Of a stretch of DNA of 64,000 bases, positions 51,963-61,142 are shown one piece after another (positions within the stretch are counted from its first letter, which is position 1; the number at the start of each line of letters is the position of its first letter). The notes below the pieces were generated by a model. The model made no database searches and was not told where the DNA came from. It saw only the letters and a program-made list of their open reading frames with translations. The stretch is taken from assembly GCF_017652985.1 (NCBI RefSeq), contig NZ_JAGGDJ010000004.1:248001-312000 (forward strand), in the 5' to 3' direction. The position numbers were made by a program, and so were the translations under genes. The DNA is from Paenibacillus artemisiicola. Lineage in GTDB: Bacteria > Bacillota > Bacilli > Paenibacillales > Paenibacillaceae.

Positions 51963-52511
51963 TTAGAAGAAGATCCTTTCGGTTAACCACAAGCCGCCTA
52001 ATACAAAAGCGATCGCCGAACAGATATTGACGACTCGGACTGAAAACTTCCATTTATGAATCACGAAGAGCAGCGGCAGCAGGACGGCGAGAATCCCCAA
52101 CTGCGCAACCTCGATCCCTAAATTGAAACTAAAAATATTAAAGGCCAGATAGTTTCGGGCCAAATCCATGCCTTTCAACAAATCGGCGAACCCCATTCCG
52201 TGGATCAAACCGAATACAAACGTAATCATCCAGCGTCTCTTCACGTCTTTTCTGAATATATTTTCAATGGCAACATAGCAAATGCTAAGCGCAATCGCCG
52301 GTTCAACGATACTAGCCGGTACATTGATAATGTCGAGCACCGTCAAGGTCAAGGTTAAGCAGTGCGCAATGGTAAAGGCCGTAATCACCGCGGCATATTG
52401 TTTAATCGTTTGCCTTGCGATCAACAGCGAAAAAATAAACAATAAGTGGTCATAACCGGTTAAAATATGTTCCACGCCTAATCTGAAGAACGAAATAAAT
52501 GCGGAAATCAT
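51963..52511 (-). CDS. HupE/UreJ-family membrane protein, short form
   Basis: A 182-residue membrane protein with about six helices and the family histidine motifs: LGVEHILTGYDHLLFIFSL, TAFTIAHCLTLTL and FGLIHGMGFADLL. It corresponds to the membrane half of the larger protein at 53844-55019 and lacks its extracytoplasmic domain. HupE/UreJ proteins are linked to metal uptake for hydrogenase or urease, but neither enzyme is encoded here. It is the third gene of an operon with the TPR membrane protein and the larger HupE-like protein. Confidence 0.85.
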   Translation of the reverse strand: MISAFISFFRLGVEHILTGYDHLLFIFSLLIARQTIKQYAAVITAFTIAHCLTLTLTVLDIINVPASIVEPAIALSICYVAIENIFRKDVKRRWMITFVFGLIHGMGFADLLKGMDLARNYLAFNIFSFNLGIEVAQLGILAVLLPLLFVIHKWKFSVRVVNICSAIAFVLGGLWLTERIFF

Positions 52512-52546
52512 GGCTGCGAATCCCTCCTAAAATGTGAAAAGCTCCG

Positions 52547-53821
52547 TCATTTCGCTTTACGTTTTGAATAACCAAAGCTATACATTATATAGATGAATAA
52601 ACTTGCAATAGCCGAGCTCCACAATAAGATGACGAACGTGGACGTCAAAGGATCTCGATCTGCCTCTATTGCAGTGTTTAGGATGATCTTCCTACCGCTG
52701 TAAACCGTCAGGTAATATGCCATGAACGAAGCAGCCGCCATATGCAAAACGCTCACCGAGATGAAAACCGATCTGCCGGTTACGCGCGACAGCGGAGCAA
52801 GAAGCTTGATCACGAGTATGGAAAAGATCGATAAGCCCAACAGCCATAAGAAAAACCGCGGGTCCGCTTCCGGCTCCTCTCTGACCTTCAGGATAAGAAT
52901 AGGGACGAGCGAAACCAGGGCAAGCAGGAAAATAGGCTTGGCAAGTCGCTCGAAGTACGGGCTTCCGCGGAAATCCCACCGAAATTTGGACGGAATCAGC
53001 AAGAGGACGACGGCTAGATAATAACCAAGACAACCCATAAAGCCAACCGCCATGTTCCTGTGATTGATGATCTCGTTTTTTTTCACGGCAACATTAAACC
53101 GTTCTTCCGGATTCGCCAGCGTCATTGCCTGATCCAGAGCCCTAATGGCCTTAGTATAATGATGCTGCTTCACGAGAATGTCGGCATATAAACGCAGGGC
53201 CAAAGCTTGGTCCGCAGGGTCAGTCATCCCGGCCTTGCCAAAGCTGTTGATATCGTTCTCCACATGCTCGCTAGCGGCTTGATAGTCGGCAGCTTCAAAA
53301 TATTGATTAGCCAAGTAGAGATGCATTTCGGGCGCAATCAATGCGTTTTCATTCTTGGAAAGAATGGCTTCCACTTTCGCCAGCTTGTCTTGATCGGAAC
53401 GCTTGTCCTCTTCCAACTGAACGCTTCTAAAATCCCGCAAAGCCGGCCATTCAGAGCGCCTCTCCTCGAGATACGTCATTCTGTCCCGAAAGTCAGTGGC
53501 GAACGTACCGTTCGGGAAACGGTCAAGATACGTCTGATACAAGGTCAATGCCTGCTCAAAATCAAATAGGTAATCATCGTAGATATGGGTTAATTGCTTG
53601 TACACGATCTCATCCTTCAGGTCCGGCTCCTTGGCCAACAGCTCTTCCAGAATCAGCGCCGCCTGCTCATAATTTTTAGCGGCAACGAATTGGTTGGCTT
53701 TCGTACGATAAGCTTGTACATCGGCCTCGGAACTGCCAAAAGCCGTGCACGTACCGAAAAGCATCATGAAGACCGCACCTATGACGAAAGCAAAGAAATA
53801 AGGCGTTTTATTCTTTTTCAT
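52547..53821 (-). CDS. TPR-containing membrane protein between two HupE-like genes
   Basis: A 424-residue protein: N-terminal signal/anchor (FFAFVIGAVFMMLFG), then about 270 residues of tetratricopeptide-like helices (YRTKANQFVAAKNYEQAALI; LYQTYLDRFPNGTFATDFRD; HYTKAIRALDQAMTLANPEE) outside the membrane, then about five helices (including GCLGYYLAVVLLLIPS and FLLALVSLVPILIL). The start at 53821 follows GGAAGAG. This outside-TPR plus membrane-domain layout suggests an assembly or scaffold role for the HupE-like partners. No named family was recognised. Confidence 0.75.
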   Translation of the reverse strand: MKKNKTPYFFAFVIGAVFMMLFGTCTAFGSSEADVQAYRTKANQFVAAKNYEQAALILEELLAKEPDLKDEIVYKQLTHIYDDYLFDFEQALTLYQTYLDRFPNGTFATDFRDRMTYLEERRSEWPALRDFRSVQLEEDKRSDQDKLAKVEAILSKNENALIAPEMHLYLANQYFEAADYQAASEHVENDINSFGKAGMTDPADQALALRLYADILVKQHHYTKAIRALDQAMTLANPEERFNVAVKKNEIINHRNMAVGFMGCLGYYLAVVLLLIPSKFRWDFRGSPYFERLAKPIFLLALVSLVPILILKVREEPEADPRFFLWLLGLSIFSILVIKLLAPLSRVTGRSVFISVSVLHMAAASFMAYYLTVYSGRKIILNTAIEADRDPLTSTFVILLWSSAIASLFIYIMYSFGYSKRKAK

Positions 53822-53843
53822 GGCGTTCGCTCTTCCCGCTTTC

Positions 53844-55019
53844 TTAGAAGGGTACCCATTGCAAATTGAATAGCCGGTCGACGAACCAGAGGAAACCAAC
53901 CAAGAAAATGGCTGCGGATGCCGCAACGGTTACGGTCCGGGGAGAGAATCTTTTCCTGATCAAGTAAAGCAGGGGCAACGCGACTAATAAGATCGCCAGC
54001 TGTCCGAGCTCTACGCCGACGTTAAACGAAACCACCGAGCGAACAAGATTCTCTTTGTCTGCGACATATTCCCGAAGAACGCTGGCAAAGCCGAATCCAT
54101 GAACCAGGCCGAACATAAACGTGACAAGCCATCGATAATTGACCTGTTTGGAAAACAGGTTTTCCACCGCGATATAACAGATGGAAAGCGCAATGACGCT
54201 TTCTACGAATTTCGCGTTCAGATTGACGATATTCATGGCCGCCAGCAGTAACGTTATGCTGTGCGCCACCGTAAACGACGTGATAATTTTTATCGCTTCC
54301 CTGACGGATAAGCCGATAACGATTAAAGCAAGCAAGAACGCGATGTGATCATAGCCGGTTAAAATATGCTTGATGCCGAGTACGACAAAAGTAGCGATAT
54401 CAGTCAAGAATGCCGCGGTTTTATCCGAGAAATTCCATACGGTATGATTGGAGTCGAATATATATTGCAAATTCGGCTGGGTCTTATCGAAGACCGCCTG
54501 CACTGCATCGTCATCGGCATCGGTATAATAAACATAGCCAATATTCACATGCTGATTGCTGGTTTCTTCAAATAGAAGATGATACGCAATGCTTACCTGG
54601 TTTTCTTGCCAATCGAAATTCAGATCGCTTATTTTCAGCCATATTTTCCACAATGTCCCTTCCCGCTCGAGTTTAACCACCTTTTCCGGGTAGACGCGGT
54701 CATTGATGGAAACCGATAGCTTCTCGTCGATATAGGGCTGGATGACTTTGGTTGTCAGGTCACGGAGCTGTTCCTCGGTGAGATGGTCCAGGTCGTACCC
54801 CAGCTCCTTGATTCCTTTTATTTGCTCAAATAAACCGGGGTCGAACTCTATCGTGGACAAAATGCGATCCTTGCCAAAGGCCCATTTGGAACTCCCGAGA
54901 TACAGGTCGTGAGCAAAAACGGGGGTAGCCGCGAAAAGCAATAACGCGATTCCCAAAAACAGTGCCGCTAGTTTCTTGAATCCTTGTCTACGCATACGAT
55001 GCACTCTCTTCTTCTTCAT
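53844..55019 (-). CDS. HupE/UreJ-family membrane protein with extracytoplasmic domain
   Basis: A ~391-residue protein. A signal peptide (LAALFLGIALLLFAATPVFA) is followed by an extracytoplasmic domain of about 180 residues (DLYLGSSKWAFGKDRILSTI). The C-terminal membrane domain carries the motifs GIKHILTGYDHIAFLLALI, TSFTVAHSITLLL and FGLVHGFGFASVL. It shares the membrane domain with the 182-residue protein at the other end of the operon. The ATG at 55019 is chosen although GGAGG is unusually far upstream. Ligand unknown; metal binding by the clustered His residues is likely. Confidence 0.82.
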   Translation of the reverse strand: MKKKRVHRMRRQGFKKLAALFLGIALLLFAATPVFAHDLYLGSSKWAFGKDRILSTIEFDPGLFEQIKGIKELGYDLDHLTEEQLRDLTTKVIQPYIDEKLSVSINDRVYPEKVVKLEREGTLWKIWLKISDLNFDWQENQVSIAYHLLFEETSNQHVNIGYVYYTDADDDAVQAVFDKTQPNLQYIFDSNHTVWNFSDKTAAFLTDIATFVVLGIKHILTGYDHIAFLLALIVIGLSVREAIKIITSFTVAHSITLLLAAMNIVNLNAKFVESVIALSICYIAVENLFSKQVNYRWLVTFMFGLVHGFGFASVLREYVADKENLVRSVVSFNVGVELGQLAILLVALPLLYLIRKRFSPRTVTVAASAAIFLVGFLWFVDRLFNLQWVPF

Positions 55020-55185
55020 GTTAGGATGCGGCCCTTGCCTCCTCGCACTGCGCAAACCAGGCTTAATCCATTTTCCGCGTACCTGTCTATTTTAAGAAAT
55101 CTATGTATGCCGAACGTTAACTTCACATTGACGTCTCGTAAAGCGACTCGCCCGTTACGCTGCAGACAACACATTCCAACAAACG

Positions 55186-55224
55186 AAATGGCGGCGAAAG
55201 GATAGACTCCTAACGCCGCCATTT
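55186..55224 (-). terminator. Terminator after the SLH phosphatase gene
   Basis: An 11-bp stem AAATGGCGGCG/CGCCGCCATTT (55186-55196 with 55214-55224) with flanking AAACG/CGTTT extension, 30 bp downstream of the stop. Confidence 0.75.
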
Positions 55225-55254
55225 ACGTTTACCTATGTTTCGGGATGAACCGGC

Positions 55255-58200
55255 TTAGAGACTGCCGTTCTGCTGCAGCAGCTGATAGAGATGATAGATC
55301 ATTTGCGCGGTTTCCGCCCGGGTTGCCTGCCCCGTCGGGTTCAGCGCCGAATCGCTGCCTTGCACGATGCCGGCTTTGACCATTTGCGCAGCCGCTTCGA
55401 CCGCATATGGCGCGATTTTCGCGTTGTCCTTGAAGCCGTTCAACTCCGCCGGCGTGCCGCTCAGGTTCAGCTTGCCGGTAACGTCCATCGCCCGGCTCAT
55501 CAGCACCATCATGTCCTGACGCGAGATGAATTCGCGCGGATTGAACTTGTCATCGCCCGTGCCGTTCGCGATGCCGAGCGCCTTGACGATGCCAAGCGCT
55601 TGATAGTAGTAGTCGGTCGCCTTCACGTCGCTGAAGTTGGACGTAACATCCGCCTTCAGGTCCAGCATGCGGACGAGCATTTCCATGAAGTCAGCTCGCG
55701 TGATCCGCTTGCCCGGCTCGAAGGTCGTGGCCGACGTACCGTTGATGATGCCCTTGTCGGCCAGCACCGCGATCGCGTCCTTCGCCCAATCGTAATGCGA
55801 ATCGATGTCTTTGAACGGGTTAGCCGGAATAGCCGGCGTGGCGCCGCCATCGTTTGGCGTGCCGCCGTTACCGTTGTCCGGAGGCGTCGTAGTGCCATTG
55901 TCCGGAGGCGTTGTATCGCCGTTGCTCACAGGCGGGATATAACCGCCATTGCCATTACCGTTGCCATTCCCAGTGCCGCCATCGCCGCCGTTGCCCGGAT
56001 TCGTCGTATCCGCAACCGTGTAGATGACATGGAGTTGCGGAATTTGGTCCGCATGGTCGCCAGCGCCTTCGAAGGACTCGGCAGTTCGGGTGCCCTGCCC
56101 GGTCAGAATGAAGCCCAACGTATTCCCTTCATTCCATTCATCCTTGTTTACGATTTCCTGGACCAACGACGCCACGTTAGGCGTTTGCTGGTTTGGACCC
56201 GCTTCATGTTCGACTGTCCACTTCGGCGCATCCTTCCAGTTTACGAGATCCTTCGTCTTAATCCGCGACGAAACATTAGGCGGATCCTGCAGCTGCGAGT
56301 TCGCAACGTCCTCCGCATAAATATTCACGTCAAACGGATCCACGTTCTTATCGGGCTCGTCCACGGAGAACTGAATATAGGCGTCAAGAATCTTAGCCCC
56401 TTTAGGAATAGCCAGCTCGGCGAATCGGAGCAAGATCTGTTGGTTGGAATCTTCCGTGACGATTTCCAAATCGGAACTTTCAAGATCCAACGTTCCATCC
56501 GCGCCTTCTTCCGTATCGTCGTATTGGCCTTTGATCGGCGCTACGAGTACCTGGGCATCTTCGCCCGCCGAAGGACCGACAATGATGGACACCTGATCGC
56601 TATCGACTGTTATTCCATCGACGGTAACGGCTGCCTGAATCGTTACGGCCGTCGTACGGGCCGGTTCCTTCTTCACGGTTACGGTGCCGTCGGCGGAAAT
56701 GGACAAGATATCCTCCAGGCTTGTCTTGTAGGCGACGGTAGCCGAAGAGAGATCCATGGCCGCTCCCGCATTGTCCTTCGCCGTCAAGCTCAGCTTAGCC
56801 GTAGCGCTGCCGGACAACGAACCGTGATCCGATGTCAACTTCGCTTCAGCCAGCCCGTCCGGATTGTGAATCTTGATGGCTACTTTGTTACTGGTCACCA
56901 ACTTGCTGCCGTCATAGATCTCGGCCCACACCTGTGCGGATTCATTAAATACAGGTTTGTTCTTCAGCGTCACGGTTCCGTCCGCCGCAATGGAGAGATA
57001 ATCCGGCTTATCCGTGTAATATTTCACAAGCGCTTTGGAAAGATCCACAGCGGCATCTTTGCTGTCAACCGCAGCCAGACCGAGCTTAATCTTGCTGTCG
57101 GGAGAAGCCGTTTCCAGCGTATCTTGGTCTGCCGTCATGGTCAGCTTGGAAATATCCAATTGAACTTGCGTGTTGTGAACCGTGATGGTCTCGATATCCG
57201 TGCCGTCGATCCGACGGGAGGTCACGTTCATCGTATCCCCATCCACCTCGAACTCGGTCAGGAAGTACGACTTATCGGCCTTGACGATGTTCGGCCAGGT
57301 CGGGTCCACGTCATACGACGGAGCGCCGCCGCCGCCGGAGGTGAGGTACTCGATCCCGTCGACCTCGGCACGGGCATAGTTGTGATTGTGACCGTTCAGA
57401 TACAACGGTACCCCGAACTGCTTCAGGATGGGATGGATGTATTTTTGGAGATCCGTATTGTTCTCATGCGTACCGGCACCCCAAGCCGGTTGATGGCCCA
57501 TGACGATTTTCCACGGCTTGGTCGTGGTGGCCAGATCGTTGATCAGCCAATTGTACTGCGGCGAGTCGGGCTTAAAATCCGCATACTCGTCCAGAACGGA
57601 GATATGGACCGGACCGTAATCGAAGGACCAGTAGAAGTCGTTCACGTACGGATACGGGAAGTACTTCTCGTAGACCGAGCCTACGCCCTCGTGGTTGCCC
57701 CTGGCCCCCATCATCGGCACCTCGGTTTGGAGCGCGTGCAGCTGCGGGTAGGTGGACTCCGGAACGAAGTACTGCGCGGTCCAGTTGCTTTCGGAGTCGC
57801 TTGAAGCGATATCGCCGCTGTTCAGGAGAATCGTCTGGTAGTCCGGGTCGGCGGCGTAAGCCTTCCGCGCCAGGTCGGCTACCTTTTCCTGGTAATTCGG
57901 TTGTGTACGGCTGTCGCCGTAGGAGAGAAACTTCACCTTGGTCGCGTCATCCGCAGGAGCCGTGACGAACGAACCGGCCTGACCGTCTACCTCGTAATAA
58001 TACTTGGTAGCCGGCTCCAGCCCGGTGATGTCGAACTTATGCTGGTTGTCGGCACCGTACGTAGCGACGGACTGTTCGCCCAGCGCATACGAAGTGTCTT
58101 TCCCCCACTTGATCGTATTCGGCTGTCTGTCGCTCGTCTGCCAAAGGACGCTCATCGAGCTGTTCGATCCTGCGTACAGCAGATACGGCCCCTTAATGAT

Positions 58201-58305
58201 CGTGCTTTCAGCCGATACGTTGTAAATGCCGATGGTGAACAGAACCGTACCTACGAATAGAGCCAAGGTCAAACTTTTCCACTTGGCTTTTAACTTCACC
58301 TTCAC
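55255..58305 (-). CDS. SLH-anchored purple-acid-phosphatase-like metallophosphoesterase
   Basis: A 1016-residue surface protein. A signal peptide (to about residue 32) precedes a purple-acid-phosphatase FN3 domain (LLYAGSNSSMSVLWQTSD) and a metallophosphoesterase domain with metal motifs FLSYGDSRTQ, LNSGDIASS, ARGNHEG, VMGHQPAWG and YLNGHNHNYAR. Ig-like segments and a DNRLRE/CBM96-like beta-sandwich (LLRFAELAIPKGAKILDAYI) follow, then a Gly/Pro/Thr linker and three SLH domains (from NPFKDIDSHYDWAKDAIAVL). It should sit on the cell wall and release phosphate from organic phosphates. GTG start with GGGG eight bases upstream. A PhoP-like box lies about 240 bp upstream. Confidence 0.93.
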   Translation of the reverse strand: MKVKLKAKWKSLTLALFVGTVLFTIGIYNVSAESTIIKGPYLLYAGSNSSMSVLWQTSDRQPNTIKWGKDTSYALGEQSVATYGADNQHKFDITGLEPATKYYYEVDGQAGSFVTAPADDATKVKFLSYGDSRTQPNYQEKVADLARKAYAADPDYQTILLNSGDIASSDSESNWTAQYFVPESTYPQLHALQTEVPMMGARGNHEGVGSVYEKYFPYPYVNDFYWSFDYGPVHISVLDEYADFKPDSPQYNWLINDLATTTKPWKIVMGHQPAWGAGTHENNTDLQKYIHPILKQFGVPLYLNGHNHNYARAEVDGIEYLTSGGGGAPSYDVDPTWPNIVKADKSYFLTEFEVDGDTMNVTSRRIDGTDIETITVHNTQVQLDISKLTMTADQDTLETASPDSKIKLGLAAVDSKDAAVDLSKALVKYYTDKPDYLSIAADGTVTLKNKPVFNESAQVWAEIYDGSKLVTSNKVAIKIHNPDGLAEAKLTSDHGSLSGSATAKLSLTAKDNAGAAMDLSSATVAYKTSLEDILSISADGTVTVKKEPARTTAVTIQAAVTVDGITVDSDQVSIIVGPSAGEDAQVLVAPIKGQYDDTEEGADGTLDLESSDLEIVTEDSNQQILLRFAELAIPKGAKILDAYIQFSVDEPDKNVDPFDVNIYAEDVANSQLQDPPNVSSRIKTKDLVNWKDAPKWTVEHEAGPNQQTPNVASLVQEIVNKDEWNEGNTLGFILTGQGTRTAESFEGAGDHADQIPQLHVIYTVADTTNPGNGGDGGTGNGNGNGNGGYIPPVSNGDTTPPDNGTTTPPDNGNGGTPNDGGATPAIPANPFKDIDSHYDWAKDAIAVLADKGIINGTSATTFEPGKRITRADFMEMLVRMLDLKADVTSNFSDVKATDYYYQALGIVKALGIANGTGDDKFNPREFISRQDMMVLMSRAMDVTGKLNLSGTPAELNGFKDNAKIAPYAVEAAAQMVKAGIVQGSDSALNPTGQATRAETAQMIYHLYQLLQQNGSL

Positions 58306-58514
58306 TTCGTCATCCCCTTCTCTGTCATTAGCAGTCGGCCATGGAACCCCCCAGTTCGGCCACTTCCCCGATCAATCCAAAACGAACGATATCCCCTCCT
58401 TACTCCGCTGATATCGACACCAGTAGTCTGCCGGCACGTTTCTTTCGTTCTCTAGGCGCCGCGTAAAGGATTGCGGAAATTACACAATATTCCCGATAAC
58501 CAACTGCCCTAGCC

Positions 58515-58520
58515 ATTATA
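58515..58520 (-). promoter_or_regulatory. Minus-strand -10 box of the SLH phosphatase gene
   Basis: TATAAT on the minus strand, 21 bp from the edge of the PhoP-like array. The -35 position (ATTTTC) is poor, as expected for an activator-dependent promoter. Confidence 0.55.
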
Positions 58521-58541
58521 CTCGCAATCTTCCATTTGAAA

Positions 58542-58580
58542 ATTTAAGATACTTTTAACTTTATATTAAGCTGATTTTAA
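58542..58580 (-). promoter_or_regulatory. Candidate PhoP box: four direct hexamers at 11-bp period
   Basis: On the minus strand the hexamers TTAAAA, TTAATA, TTAAAA and TTAAAT each start 11 bp apart (6 + 5). The B. subtilis PhoP box is TT(A/C/T)A(C/T)A repeated with this spacing; the four units match at 5, 6, 5 and 4 of 6 positions. The array lies directly upstream of a TATAAT and drives a phosphatase-like gene. Confidence 0.6.
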
Positions 58581-58724
58581 GCTGCAACGTCGCTTCGCTC
58601 CGGCACTAAAGCGGGATACGTTCAGTCGAGTTTGCAATTTCCTAAACTAGCTTTAACATTCCCCTGACGATTCTTCTCTACAATAATCGACATCCTAATC
58701 CCGAATGAAAGAGATGGACTGCCG

Positions 58725-59288
58725 ATGAAATCCATGTTCAACGCAAGAGACCTTGCGATTACGCAAGCGAGCGCTGCCGCACTGCTTTTTTTGTCGATCC
58801 CGTTGTTTAATCTCATCGGATTCAGCAATCATAAGCTGGAAGCCGTCCTGCACGGCCTAGGCGCGACCATCACCGTCATCATGAGCTGCCAAGTCCTACA
58901 TTTGACCTATCCCATGCTGCGAGGCAAGAAGGGGGCCGCGGTCACCCTGGAGCGGGTGCTCTGGCTTACCAACATCCTGGTTCTGATTACGATCATCCTC
59001 GGCAATTGGCTTTACATTTCTTACCGGGGACCGGACGGTCCCCAGCAGTGGCTGATGTACCGCAGCCCCGAAGCCCATCTGATCGTGATGGAATATAAGG
59101 AATTCGTCTCGCTGTACCCGCTCCCCTTGGGAATCGCGGCAGCCGTATTATTGCGCCGGTTTCGCCATGCGCTCGAAGCGGGCTCGGCCGTTAGCGGCCT
59201 CATCGCTTTACTGATCACGCTATTCTGGATCTGTTTACTGCTCGGGCTGGCGTTCGGATTCGGTTTGACGAAACTGAAAATGGTATGA
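58725..59288 (+). CDS. Membrane protein of unknown function (envelope module)
   Basis: A 187-residue protein with about five helices (including ASAAALLFLSIPLFNLIGF, NILVLITIILGNWLYI and LPLGIAAAVLLRRFRH) and an external loop with YRGPDGPQQWLMYRSPEAH. GAGATGG lies before the ATG. It is the first gene of a four-gene operon. The hydrophobic pattern resembles DUF2231/cytochrome-like four-helix membrane proteins, but no heme-ligand pattern is certain. Function unknown. Confidence 0.72.
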   Translation: MKSMFNARDLAITQASAAALLFLSIPLFNLIGFSNHKLEAVLHGLGATITVIMSCQVLHLTYPMLRGKKGAAVTLERVLWLTNILVLITIILGNWLYISYRGPDGPQQWLMYRSPEAHLIVMEYKEFVSLYPLPLGIAAAVLLRRFRHALEAGSAVSGLIALLITLFWICLLLGLAFGFGLTKLKMV

Positions 59289-59320
59289 TCTTCAACATGT
59301 TCGATAGGGAGAGAAAACAG

Positions 59321-59713
59321 GTGAAGGAATCCAAACCACGAAAAACCGGTGAAATCGCCGCCGTTCTGCTTTCCGTATGGCTCGGTATCGCAGCGACGAC
59401 GCTCTGTCACCTATGGAGCTATTACAATCCGCTCCACGCGAATCCGATTCTGCTGAAATGGGGTTCCTGGATCCCCTCTTGGTGGGCCATCGGTCCCTAT
59501 ACCGGCAAAGAAACGGCGGGACTGGTCGTCTGGTTGGGCACATGGGCGATACTCCACTGGACGCTCGGCCGGGCTGAAGTCAAGCTGAAGCCTTGGACGA
59601 TCGGATTTGCGGTTGCCTTTATCGCCAATCTGATCATTCTCTGGCCGACCGTCTACCACGCCATTCTGTGGTGGCCTGCCCTGCCGAATACGTTACCGGG
59701 AGGAGAGGGGTAA
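59321..59713 (+). CDS. Tryptophan-rich membrane protein of unknown function (envelope module)
   Basis: A ~130-residue protein with three helices and a Trp-rich loop (KWGSWIPSWWAIGPYTGKET). It ends in LWPTVYHAILWWPALPNTLP. The GTG at 59321 has GGGAG at a good distance; an ATG at 59285 overlapping the previous stop by 4 bp is possible but has no ribosome site. It lies four bases before the next gene. No family recognised; cotranscription with its neighbours suggests a joint membrane complex. Confidence 0.7.
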   Translation: MKESKPRKTGEIAAVLLSVWLGIAATTLCHLWSYYNPLHANPILLKWGSWIPSWWAIGPYTGKETAGLVVWLGTWAILHWTLGRAEVKLKPWTIGFAVAFIANLIILWPTVYHAILWWPALPNTLPGGEG

Positions 59714-59717
59714 GCTT

Positions 59718-61142
59718 ATGGCGATTCTTTACAAATATAAGCTTTCTTTATCGCTGCTCGCGTTAATCGGCGTGCTGTTCTGTTCCTTCTATTGGACAAG
59801 GGTACCCATGGAGGGCTTCAAGTCATCCGCCTCGTCCTCCGCGACGTTTCGGTTCGGCTATTTCAGCCAGCAGGACGGGGAAATCGGAGATTGGATCAAG
59901 AACTTCCGGGACATCTCGTATTTTGCCGCGTCCAACCGCTTGTTGGAGAGTCATCCGGAAGCGCGGTCGTTCCAGTTGTACCCCATCTATGACGGTTCGA
60001 CGACGGAGCAGAAGTTCGACCAAGCGTATCCTCATGTGCCTACCGAGGCGCTTCCGGGTTACGGGAAATCCGTTTACGCGATTAAGCAAGGGAACGCCAA
60101 GCTCTTCTTCCTGAACGCCGGTCGGTTACAAGAGCCGGGAGATAACCAATTGGAATGGATCCGCAAGACGATGAACGATAACAAGCAAACCTTCGCCCTT
60201 GCCTGGCTAAGCGAAGATCCGAAGCTTCCCGAGGTGTGGAAGGCGCTCCGGACAGCCGGAATAAGCGCGGTTTTCATCCGCGATACCGTCTACGCGCTTC
60301 ATGTAGGCGTATCCCAAGAGCCTTCCGATTATCGCCCCTCCGATTATGAGGACTGGGACGTCTGGGGCTTGTCCGAAATGAAGGAAAAGCCGTTTATTAC
60401 GGAAATGGAAGCGAATGAAACCGCCCTGACCATTAAAGCGGAGAACGAAGAAGGACAGCCATTGGATCAGCTGGAACTGAACGCGGATAATCTGGCTTCG
60501 TGGGACCTTGCCACGTTGAAGGAAAAAGAAGAAATTCCGTTCGTGGGCATTCAATCCTTATGGCGTTATCACGCCGGCGACGATTCGATCAAATTCGCCA
60601 TCCCGGATGGCGTGGACTTGGTGGGAGAAGGTCCGATCATCGAGACGTCGCGCACGGAACCGGTTCCCCTGCCGGATTACGATTGGCGCAGTCCGGACTA
60701 CGACGATTCCGGCTGGAAGACCGGCAGAGCGCCTTTAGGCTATACGAATAACAAGGAACGGAAGAGCTCGATTCAATCGACCCTGGAAACCGTCGCATCC
60801 CCGACGTATTATTTTCGCAAGACGTTTGAATGGAACGGCGATCCGGAGAAGCTGTCCGGATTGACGCTGCACATCGCCTTCGAGGACGGTTACGTTGTCT
60901 ATCTGAACGGTCAGGAAGTCTCGCGAGACGCCATCCTGACCGGGGTCCTAACCGAATCCTCGCTCGCCATTCCGAACGACTTTACCGCTTATCGGAGAAT
61001 CGATCTCAAGGCCCATCTAAACAAGCTCGTGAAGGGGACCAATGAAATTGCCGTTGAAGTACACCGCGGCCATCCCGGCGCGCCCAATCTGTTCTTCGAC
61101 CTCGGCCTGTCTGTCGAATCCAATGGAGAGGAACGTCAATAA
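59718..61142 (+). CDS. Membrane-anchored phosphatase-like protein lacking metal motifs, with C-terminal beta-sandwich
   Basis: A 474-residue protein. An N-terminal helix (LSLSLLALIGVLFCSFYW) anchors an extracytoplasmic chain. Residues ~45-210 follow the layout of a metallophosphoesterase (NQLEWIRKTMNDNKQTFALA, resembling the usual Q-L-E-W-L segment), but GDxxD, GNHE and GHxH motifs are missing. The C-terminal half has a galactose-binding-like beta-sandwich (DYDWRSPDYDDSGWKTGRAP; GYVVYLNGQEVSRD) often attached to phosphoesterases. It may bind substrates or partners rather than catalyse. GGAGAGG precedes the ATG; it overlaps the next gene by 1 bp. Confidence 0.75.
   Translation: MAILYKYKLSLSLLALIGVLFCSFYWTRVPMEGFKSSASSSATFRFGYFSQQDGEIGDWIKNFRDISYFAASNRLLESHPEARSFQLYPIYDGSTTEQKFDQAYPHVPTEALPGYGKSVYAIKQGNAKLFFLNAGRLQEPGDNQLEWIRKTMNDNKQTFALAWLSEDPKLPEVWKALRTAGISAVFIRDTVYALHVGVSQEPSDYRPSDYEDWDVWGLSEMKEKPFITEMEANETALTIKAENEEGQPLDQLELNADNLASWDLATLKEKEEIPFVGIQSLWRYHAGDDSIKFAIPDGVDLVGEGPIIETSRTEPVPLPDYDWRSPDYDDSGWKTGRAPLGYTNNKERKSSIQSTLETVASPTYYFRKTFEWNGDPEKLSGLTLHIAFEDGYVVYLNGQEVSRDAILTGVLTESSLAIPNDFTAYRRIDLKAHLNKLVKGTNEIAVEVHRGHPGAPNLFFDLGLSVESNGEERQ

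Larger units (their letters stand above)
58306..58724. other. Divergent promoter region, 419 bp
   Basis: Separates the SLH phosphatase (minus) from the four-gene plus-strand operon. It contains the four-hexamer PhoP-like array and a minus-strand TATAAT, and, for the plus strand, TTAACA at 58653-58658 with TACAAT at 58679-58684. No small ORF was accepted. Confidence 0.6.

Noticed and set aside
55056..55254. PhoP-box-like spacing upstream of the HupE-like operon (TCAATG, TTAACG, CATACA, TTCTTA at 11-bp steps)
   Set aside because: Only 4-5 of 6 matches per unit to a degenerate consensus and no well-placed -10 box; could be chance.
55291..57804. 837-codon plus-strand ORF opposite the SLH phosphatase gene
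   Set aside because: Arg/His/Ile-rich antisense shadow of a well-supported gene with clear domains on the minus strand.
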